Assembly (NCBI GenBank): GCA_003695625.1
Contig: RFIB01000281.1
Coordinates: forward strand, 1-32,284
Direction: 5' to 3'
DNA from: Acidobacteriota bacterium
Lineage (GTDB): Bacteria; Acidobacteriota; Polarisedimenticolia; J045
DNA length: 32,284 nt
The notes under the pieces: model-generated
Told to the model about the DNA's origin: nothing
The model's input: only the letters and a program-made list of their open reading frames with translations
The model's database searches: none
Program-made: the position numbers and the translations under genes
Part shown: in pieces, positions 25,568 through 32,284 of the stretch
How the letters are laid out: the number at the start of each line of letters is the position of its first letter
Position numbering within the stretch: position 1 is the first letter of the stretch

Positions 25568-28500
25568 CGCGGCGTCCGTCCCCCGCGGCCGAGGCGGTCG
25601 AGCAGCTCGTACACGCACGGGACGACCAGCAGCGACCCGATCGTCGAGGCGACCAGTCCGCCGATCACCGTCAGCGCCAGCGGCGCCCGCAGCTCGGCCC
25701 CCTCCCCGCCGCCGAACGCCAGCGGGACGAGGGCGAACACCGTCGTCGCGGTCGTCATCAGGATCGGACGCAGCCGGATCGCCGCCGCCCGTGCCAGCGC
25801 CCGGCGCCGGGGCGTGCCGGCGCGCTGCATGTCCCGCGCCGTCGCGACGAGCAGGATGGCGTCGTTGACGGCGATCCCGGCCAGCATGACCAGCCCGAGC
25901 AGCGCCATCACGCCGAGCGGCCGGGCCCCCGGCGCGAGCGCCAGCGCGACGCCGGGCAGTCCGAGCGGCAGCGCCGTGAGCACGGTCAGCGGATGGACGA
26001 GCGACTCGAAGCTCGCCGCGAGGACCATGAACACCAGCACGACGGCGAGCGCGAGCGCGAAGCCGAGCTGGCGCACCGTCTCCGCACGCTCCTCCTCCTC
26101 GCCGGCGAGCGTCCCGCGGACACCCGGCGGGATCGGCGCGCGCGCCAGCGCCGCCAGCGCCGCGGCACGCGCCGCGGGATACGTCGCGTCCGCGGCGACA
26201 CGGGCCGTCACGCGCGCGACCCGACGCTGGTCGCGGCGGCGGATCTCGCGCACACCCTCGACGATCTCGAACCGGCTGACTTCACCGACCGTCGCCCGTG
26301 CGCCGCCCTCGCCGAGCAGCGGGAGCCGCGCGAGGTCGCGCAGCGTGCTCCGCGGCAGGTGCACCACGACGTCGTACTCCTCGTCGCCGATCGCCATCCG
26401 CGTCGCGCGGTGTCCGTCGAGCGCCGCGGCGAGGGTCGCCTCGAGGTTGGCGCGGTCGATGCCGCGCGCGTCCGCCGCGAGCCGGTCGAGCCCGACGCGC
26501 AGTTCCGGAGGGCCGCCCTCGAACGACGTCTCGACATCCCACAGTGCCGGCTCGGCGGCCATCTCGCGGGAGACAGCCTCCGCGCCGCGCACCAGGTCCT
26601 CGAGCGCATCGGAGCGCAGCTCGACGACGATCGGCGGGCCGGAGGTGCCGAGCGTCCGCGCCAGCGCCGAGGCGCCGACGTCCCACTGGACCTCGAGTCG
26701 CGCGAGCTGCGCGATCGCGGGCCGCGCCCGCTCGACCAGCGTGCGCGCCGTCGGTCCCTCGCCGTCGAGCCGGACCACCAGCCGCGCCGTGTTCTCCTCG
26801 TCGAGTTCCTCGCGGATCGCGCGATCGTCGAGCGGCAGGCGTCCGACCTCGGCCAGCATGCCGACGACGTGCCCGTCCCCGGCGGCGCGCAGGACCTGCT
26901 CGACCGTCGCCACGCTCGCCGCGGTCGCCTCGACCCGCTGGCCCGGCGGACCGACGATCCGCACCGCGAGCTGCCGCGGATCCGCCGGCGGCAGCAGCTC
27001 GGTGCCGAGCCGGACCAGGACGGCCGCCCCCGCACCGACGACGACCAGGGCGACGAGCACGACGGCGACGGAATGGCCGAGCCAGTGCTCGATGAACGCC
27101 TCGAACCGCTCCCGCGCCCGCGGGGTCGCCGCGCCTCGCCCGGCACCGACCCAGCGCGCGAGCGCCGGAATGACCAGCAGCGCGACGACGAGCGACGCGA
27201 GCAGCGAGACGACGACCGCGAACGAGAGTCCCGCCACGAGCCGCGCGGCCAGTCCGCGGACGAAGATCACCGGAAGGAACACCGCGCACGTGGTCAGCGT
27301 GCTGGCCGCGATCGCGCCGGCGACCTGCGCCGTGCCGGCGACGATCGCCTCGTCCCGCGCGCCGCGCCCCTCGAGCCGCCGGTGGATGCTCTCGACGACG
27401 ACGATCGCGTTGTCGACCAGCATTCCCGCCCCGAGGGCGAGTCCGCCGAGGGTCATCACGTTGAGCGACAGCCCGGCGACCGAGAATCCGAGCACCGTCG
27501 CGAGCAGCGAGATCGGCACCGCGAGCGAGACGACCAGCGTCGCGCCGAACGAGCGCAGGAACATGCCGAGGACGAACACGGCCAGCGCGATGCCGATCAG
27601 CGCCGCCGACTCGACCTCCCCGATCGCGTCCTCGATCAGCGCCGCCTGATCGCTGATCACGCGCGCCTCGACCCCCGGTGCGGAGGCGACGAGCCGTGGC
27701 AGCGCATCGCGCACGGTCGTCGAGACCTCGACGGTGTTGGCTCCCGCCTCCTTGTAGACCGACAGCCCGACGCCCTCGACACCGTCGACCCGCACCAGGT
27801 GCGTGATCGGCTGCTCGCGGTACTCGACCCGCGCCAGATCGCCGACGCGCAGCGGCGCGGGACGGCCCGTCGGGTCGCGGTCGATCCGCACCAGGGCCGC
27901 GGCGACGTCACCGGGCCGCCGGTAGCGCGTCAGGCCGCGCACGACGAGCACCTCGCCGTCCTGCTCGAGGGTGCCGGCCTCGAGATCGGCGTTGGCCTCG
28001 CGGATCCGGCCGGCCAGCTCCCGGACGGTCAGCCCGTGGCCGGCGAGCCGCACCGGGTCGACCAGCACGGCGACCTCGCGCTCGCGTCCTCCGAGCACGC
28101 GTGCCTCGGCCACGCCCTCGAGCCGCTCGAGGGCCGGAGCGAGCTGGCGGCGCGCGATGCGGCGCAGCTCGACCAGGTCCGGTCCTCCCGGCGACGCGAC
28201 GAGGCCGATCGAGAGCACCGGCTCCTGCCGCGGATCGAAGCGGCGGACGATCAGCTCGTCGACGTCGGGGTCGCCCGCCAGCGGACTGATCGCCTTCTGG
28301 ACCTCGACGACCGCGCGGTCCATCGGGGTGCGCCACGTGAACTCGACACGCGTGATCAGCCGCCCGGGCCGGGCGATCGTCGTCACGTGCCGGATGCCGC
28401 GGACCGCGAACAGCCGCTGCTCGACCTGCTCACCGTAGCGACGTTCGATCTCGGTCGGAGGCCGGTCGCCTGCCCGCAGCGAGACGACCACCGTCGGGCT

Positions 28501-28626
28501 CTGCAGATCGGGCAGCAGGTCGACGGGCAGCGTGCCCCACGCCGCCATCCCGAGCAGGGCGACGCCGGCGGCGACGACGAGCACGCCGACCGGGCGGCGG
28601 ACCGCCAGCTCGGCGAGCGCGCGCAT
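25564..28626 (-). CDS. RND-family efflux transporter permease (second, unfused copy)
   Basis: 1020 aa: MRALAELAVRRPVGVLVVAAGVALLGMAAWGTLPVDLLPDLQSPTVVV; TM4 GLALGAGMLVDNAIVVVESIHRR; MALLGLVMLAGIAVNDAILLVATARD; RPILMTTATTVFALVPLAFGGGEG. Stop overlaps the start of the RND-ABC fusion gene (ATGA). Confidence 0.94.
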   Translation of the reverse strand: MRALAELAVRRPVGVLVVAAGVALLGMAAWGTLPVDLLPDLQSPTVVVSLRAGDRPPTEIERRYGEQVEQRLFAVRGIRHVTTIARPGRLITRVEFTWRTPMDRAVVEVQKAISPLAGDPDVDELIVRRFDPRQEPVLSIGLVASPGGPDLVELRRIARRQLAPALERLEGVAEARVLGGREREVAVLVDPVRLAGHGLTVRELAGRIREANADLEAGTLEQDGEVLVVRGLTRYRRPGDVAAALVRIDRDPTGRPAPLRVGDLARVEYREQPITHLVRVDGVEGVGLSVYKEAGANTVEVSTTVRDALPRLVASAPGVEARVISDQAALIEDAIGEVESAALIGIALAVFVLGMFLRSFGATLVVSLAVPISLLATVLGFSVAGLSLNVMTLGGLALGAGMLVDNAIVVVESIHRRLEGRGARDEAIVAGTAQVAGAIAASTLTTCAVFLPVIFVRGLAARLVAGLSFAVVVSLLASLVVALLVIPALARWVGAGRGAATPRARERFEAFIEHWLGHSVAVVLVALVVVGAGAAVLVRLGTELLPPADPRQLAVRIVGPPGQRVEATAASVATVEQVLRAAGDGHVVGMLAEVGRLPLDDRAIREELDEENTARLVVRLDGEGPTARTLVERARPAIAQLARLEVQWDVGASALARTLGTSGPPIVVELRSDALEDLVRGAEAVSREMAAEPALWDVETSFEGGPPELRVGLDRLAADARGIDRANLEATLAAALDGHRATRMAIGDEEYDVVVHLPRSTLRDLARLPLLGEGGARATVGEVSRFEIVEGVREIRRRDQRRVARVTARVAADATYPAARAAALAALARAPIPPGVRGTLAGEEEERAETVRQLGFALALAVVLVFMVLAASFESLVHPLTVLTALPLGLPGVALALAPGARPLGVMALLGLVMLAGIAVNDAILLVATARDMQRAGTPRRRALARAAAIRLRPILMTTATTVFALVPLAFGGGEGAELRAPLALTVIGGLVASTIGSLLVVPCVYELLDRLGRGGRTPR

Positions 28627-29708
28627 CACGCCCCCGTGTCGCGCACCGGGGTCCCGTCGGTCAGCGTCTCCAGCCCGCGCACGATCACCGGCTCGCCGAG
28701 CGAGACCCCCTCGAGAATCTCGACGACGCGATCGTCGCCGAGGCCGAGCCGCACCTCGCGCTCGTCCGCCTTCTGCGCCTCGAGCACGTAGACCACCGGA
28801 CGCCCGCGTCGCTCGGTGACCGCGTCGCGCGGCACGACCGGGACGTCCTCGTGCCGCTCGAGCACCAGCTCGACGGTGACGATCATCCCCGGACGCAGCA
28901 GCAGCCCGGCGTTGGCCAGCCCGACCTCGACGCGGGACGCGCGGGTCTGCTCGTCCTGGCGCGGCGCGACGCGGGCGACCCGCCCCGCGAACACGCGATC
29001 GAGGCCGGGATGGATGACGCGCGCCTCGAGACCCCGGCGGACGCGCAGCGCGTCCTCGCCGGCGAGATCGACGTCGGCGACGAGCCGGTCGATCGGTCCG
29101 ATCTCCGCGACCAGGAATCCCGCGGGGACCTTCTGCCCCGCGGCGGCAGGCAGGCCGCTCTCCGTCCGCGCGAGCCGCAGGATCGCGCCGTCGATCGGGC
29201 TGCGCAGCTCGGCACGGGTCAGGGTCAGGCGCGCCCGATCGAGCTCGACCCGGGCATCGGCCGCCGCCGTCTCGGCGCGGCTCAGGTCGATGCGGCTGAT
29301 CAGGCCCTGCTCGAACAGTGCCTGCTTGGCCTCCAACTCGGCGACGGCGCTGCGCCACGACTGCTCGGCGGCGGCGAGACGCGCGGCGACCTCGACGTCC
29401 TTGCCGGTGATCCGCGCGACGAGGTCTCCGGCCCGCACGCGGTCGCCCTCCTCGAGACGGCGGCCGTCGGGCCGCGCGGCGATCTCGAGCACGCCGGCCG
29501 TCTCGACGGTCAGCGTCGCGAGCTCGGGGGCGCGCAGCACGCCGCTGGCCCGGACCAGGTCCTCGACGGTTCGCGCGGTCACCTCGCGCGTCGCCACGGG
29601 AACGCGGATCGACGCCTCCTCGCCCTGGCGTGTCCCCGCCCCGCAGCCGGCGAGCCCGCCCAGCGCCACGACAGCCAGTCCCGCAAGGATGGTGGTCTCC
29701 CGCGTCAT
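28626..29708 (-). CDS. RND/ABC periplasmic adaptor (membrane fusion protein), lipoprotein
   Basis: Lipobox-like LGGLAGC at N-terminus; VTARTVEDLVRASGVLRAPELATLTVETAGVLEIAARPDGRRLEEGDRVRAGDLVARI biotinyl-lipoyl-like domain, coiled coil, LRSPIDGAI. TGATG coupling to the RND gene. Confidence 0.93.
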   Translation of the reverse strand: MTRETTILAGLAVVALGGLAGCGAGTRQGEEASIRVPVATREVTARTVEDLVRASGVLRAPELATLTVETAGVLEIAARPDGRRLEEGDRVRAGDLVARITGKDVEVAARLAAAEQSWRSAVAELEAKQALFEQGLISRIDLSRAETAAADARVELDRARLTLTRAELRSPIDGAILRLARTESGLPAAAGQKVPAGFLVAEIGPIDRLVADVDLAGEDALRVRRGLEARVIHPGLDRVFAGRVARVAPRQDEQTRASRVEVGLANAGLLLRPGMIVTVELVLERHEDVPVVPRDAVTERRGRPVVYVLEAQKADEREVRLGLGDDRVVEILEGVSLGEPVIVRGLETLTDGTPVRDTGA

Positions 29709-32284
29709 CGTGCCCCTCCGTCGGATGCCGGCGACCCGTCCTCCGGCGCCGCCGGGACGAGACGCAACGCATCGGCGATCAGCAGCGCGCGCTTCGCCGC
29801 CGCGCTCGAGAGCCGGATCGCCACCGGGCCGGCCGCAAGCCGCACGCGGCCCACGTCGTGCCAGCCGGAATCTGCACCGCCGGCGTCGAACGTCAGCTCG
29901 GGGCCGCCCTCGGGGGCGACGAAGGCGAGCCGCCAGCGCCCCGGACGCACCGAGTCCCCGCGCGCCGGGAACGGCATCTCGGCGATCGGCGGCAGGTGGA
30001 TCTCGAGCCGGTACGCTCCGGACTCGGCCAGTTCGCCGCGGAACACGGCGGCCGTGCGGTCGTCGGCCGGCATCGCCAGCGCGGCGGTGTGGCGCCAGCG
30101 CCCCCAGGCGGACGGTGCCTCGATCCGTCCCCAGCGCGTCGCCGACGGCTGGTCGACCAGGCCGAGCACCGGCAGCCCGCGGTCGAGCTCGCTGTCCGGC
30201 AGACGGCGGCCGCTGCCGCGCAGGCGGGCGAGCCAGCCGGTCTCCTCCGGCTCCTCGACCTCGAACGTCTCGTCGAGGTCGTCGAGCACCAGGCCCGCGT
30301 CGCGCGGCGCCCAGCCGGAGGGCCGGCTGCCCTCGAACGGCTCCGCCGCAAGCGGCTCCTCGTCGTCCTCGGGCCGCTCGATGCGGACGGCGAACGGCCG
30401 GCGGTTCTCCGCCAGCAGCGGCTCGATCTCGACACGGATCGGCACGTCGCGCACGACGAGACCGATCTCCCGCGCCTCGCCGGGCTCGATGCGCACCGGT
30501 TCCGAACGACGCGACTCGTTGCGCCGCCCGGGCGGACCGGCCTGGCCGGCCTCCTCCTCGGGCGTGAGCACGACGTGCACGACGACGAACCCCGTGGTCT
30601 CACCTTCGTTGCGCACCGGGACGACCACCTGGACGCGCGGGCGCGTCCCGGCCTCGCTCGCGGCCAGCCGTCGCGCGCGTGCCGTGCCGGCGACGAACGC
30701 CGGCAGCGCCGTGCCGTCGATCCAGTCGGCGAGCGGGCGCGCCCAGTCGAGGCCGAGCGTCCCTGCCGCGGCGGAGACGTCGTCGCGGACGAACCGCTGC
30801 CCGCGGCGCGCGGCGACCAGCGCACCGAGGGCGCGCCCGGTCGCGTCCTCTCCGTCGGCCAGCACGAGGGTCCGGGCCAGGGCCCGTCCCTTGAGCTGGA
30901 GGGCGGCGAGCGTGGTGTCCGGGTCCTCGGTCGGATCGAACTCCGCCAGCGAGAGCGTGCCGATCCTCTCCCACACCGCCGGACGGTTGAGCACCTGGCT
31001 TGCCAGCGCTTCGGCGGGCGTGACCTCGCCACCCCCGGTGACGACCTGGACGATCGTCTGCTGGATCCGCCGCTGGAGGTTGCGGTCGAACAGGTGCGAG
31101 GAGAAGAACCCCGGGTCGCCGATCAGCACCTCGGCCGAGAGCGTCTCGACCAGATAGTCGAGCACGAGGCCGTCGCGTCCGGACGCGGCGACCTGATGCC
31201 AGGCGGGATTGCGGGCCGCGGCCGCGACGACGTCGCCGCCGAGCAGGTCGCCGCGGAAGAAGCGCAGCAGCGCGTCGCGGATCGCCCGGCCTCGCTCGGC
31301 CTCGTCGAGCTCGGCGAGGGCGCTGCCCGCCAGCCAGCGGTCGAACGCCGCCGTCGGCAGGCTCGACTCGCGCATCAGGGCCAGCCCCGGCTGGGCCAGC
31401 ACGGTGTCCATGCGCCAGCCGCCGCCGTATCCGCGCAGGCGCGCCGGCACCTCGGCGATGGTGAATCCGTCGTACGGGTAGGCCAGCCCGAGATCCCGCG
31501 CCCGCCCGAGGCGCTCGGCGACCCACTCGACGATCGCCTCGCGCCCCGGGGCGAAGCGATCGATCCCGCGTGCGTGCCCCGGCGAGACGAGCACGGTGAA
31601 CTCGACGCCGTCGATCTCCGCCGTGCGCGCGACGTAGCGCGACGCGACGAGCGCGACCGCGGTGACCGGGGCGCCGGGTGCGAACCGGAACCGCCGGCCC
31701 GCTCCGGAGGCGGTCTCCTCCCGGGCCCGTCCCGGCCCGGCGACGAGAAACCCGTCCGGCACGTCCACCGCGAGGTCGAGCGCGAACGGGTCACGCGGAC
31801 GGCGCGCCGGATCGTCGCCGCTCGCATAGGGTCCGGGCTGCGGGAGCCACGCCGCACCCGGCAGCAGCGCCGCGAAGCGCCGCGTGAACACGACGTCGTC
31901 CGGTCCGAGGATTGCCCGCGACTGCTGGTCCTGCGCCGTCCCGTCCCGCGGACCGACCGCCTGGTCGAGATACGCGAATCGCACGTCCGGAGACCCGCCG
32001 TAGACCAGCGCCAGCGTCGCCCGCGAGCCCGCCGGCAGCGGGTGCTCGACCACGAGCAGGCCGTCGTGTGCCTCGAACGGCACCTCGCGGTCGTCGAGCC
32101 GCGCCTCGCGGATCTCGAATCCCGGGTTGAGCGTCAGCACGACGCGGGCCAGGTCGGTCCCGGCGGGCGCGGCGAGCTCGAGCTCGAGTTCGGCGTCGAT
32201 CCCGCGCCCGGGGTCGATCGCCAGCCGGCCGCCGAGGCGCTCGAGATCGGCGACCGGCTCGCCGTCGAGGCTGCGGTGCGCGGC
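29705..32284 (-). CDS. C-terminal portion of a large protein: M1-peptidase-like (apparently without HExxH) region followed by golvesin-like C-terminal beta domain; 5' end outside window
   Basis: Open frame continues upstream of the ORF-track start (32140) to the edge (AAHRSLDGEPVADLERLGGRLAIDPGRGIDAELELELAAPAG...). AYPYDGFTIAEVPARLRGYGGGWRMDTVLAQPGLALMRESSLPTAAFD resembles peptidase-like domains linked to ABC-2 permeases; C-terminal FDAGGADSGWHDVGRVRLAAGPVAIRLSSAAAKRALLIADALRLVP resembles golvesin-type domains. Stop overlaps the MFP start (ATGA). Confidence 0.6.
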   Translation of the reverse strand, partial: AAHRSLDGEPVADLERLGGRLAIDPGRGIDAELELELAAPAGTDLARVVLTLNPGFEIREARLDDREVPFEAHDGLLVVEHPLPAGSRATLALVYGGSPDVRFAYLDQAVGPRDGTAQDQQSRAILGPDDVVFTRRFAALLPGAAWLPQPGPYASGDDPARRPRDPFALDLAVDVPDGFLVAGPGRAREETASGAGRRFRFAPGAPVTAVALVASRYVARTAEIDGVEFTVLVSPGHARGIDRFAPGREAIVEWVAERLGRARDLGLAYPYDGFTIAEVPARLRGYGGGWRMDTVLAQPGLALMRESSLPTAAFDRWLAGSALAELDEAERGRAIRDALLRFFRGDLLGGDVVAAAARNPAWHQVAASGRDGLVLDYLVETLSAEVLIGDPGFFSSHLFDRNLQRRIQQTIVQVVTGGGEVTPAEALASQVLNRPAVWERIGTLSLAEFDPTEDPDTTLAALQLKGRALARTLVLADGEDATGRALGALVAARRGQRFVRDDVSAAAGTLGLDWARPLADWIDGTALPAFVAGTARARRLAASEAGTRPRVQVVVPVRNEGETTGFVVVHVVLTPEEEAGQAGPPGRRNESRRSEPVRIEPGEAREIGLVVRDVPIRVEIEPLLAENRRPFAVRIERPEDDEEPLAAEPFEGSRPSGWAPRDAGLVLDDLDETFEVEEPEETGWLARLRGSGRRLPDSELDRGLPVLGLVDQPSATRWGRIEAPSAWGRWRHTAALAMPADDRTAAVFRGELAESGAYRLEIHLPPIAEMPFPARGDSVRPGRWRLAFVAPEGGPELTFDAGGADSGWHDVGRVRLAAGPVAIRLSSAAAKRALLIADALRLVPAAPEDGSPASDGGAR

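Noticed and set aside
23021-27649. 1542-aa plus-strand ORF antisense to both RND genes
   Set aside because: Composition (R/D/H/Q/E/A/S-rich, low hydrophobic content, no domain) is that of an antisense frame of a high-GC gene; the minus strand carries full RND motifs and coupled stops/starts.
25993-28791. 932-aa plus-strand ORF
   Set aside because: Antisense shadow of the unfused RND gene, with the same R/D/Q/H-rich signature.
1-32284. CRISPR arrays, tRNA/rRNA genes, transposases, long repeats, phage genes
   Set aside because: Looked for but not seen. Short GAGCTC-type runs reflect Leu-Glu codons and high GC rather than repeats; I cannot exclude small ncRNAs without covariance searches.

Overview
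This is a very GC-rich, gene-dense bacterial chromosomal window. The GWxTD-domain protein points loosely to Acidobacteriota or a relative, but that is inference. I support 22 protein-coding genes and no RNA genes, CRISPR arrays or transposons. Left part: an edge-truncated hypothetical; a tightly overlapped pyrK-pyrD-pyrF-threonine-synthase-like operon; a degenerate minimal nucleotidyltransferase-like ORF; an HtrA-like protease with TPR and FxLYD-like regions instead of PDZ; an SpmA-SpmB fusion; and an orphan pair of membrane proteins. Middle: a bifunctional FTCD; GWxTD protein -> CxxC-bearing YggX-like protein -> long-form IspH; a CDF transporter with a Cys-rich tail; a UPF0104/LPG-flippase-like protein; and a large all-helical protein with a Cys4 zinc ribbon. 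Right part (20184 to the right edge, minus strand): the most striking locus, a translationally coupled array of [M1-peptidase-like/golvesin-like protein, truncated] -> periplasmic adaptor lipoprotein -> RND permease -> a 1558-aa single-ORF fusion of a second RND permease with a complete ABC ATPase -> ABC-2 permease. The ATPase domain is itself interrupted by a ~169-aa hydrophobic insert between its first strand/A-loop and Walker A. This looks like a hybrid RND/ABC transporter. A second signal is that several genes have TANNNT/-10-like hexamers 6-10 nt upstream of the start codon and no Shine-Dalgarno, suggesting leaderless transcripts. All calls are from reading the sequence and supplied translations; no database search was run.
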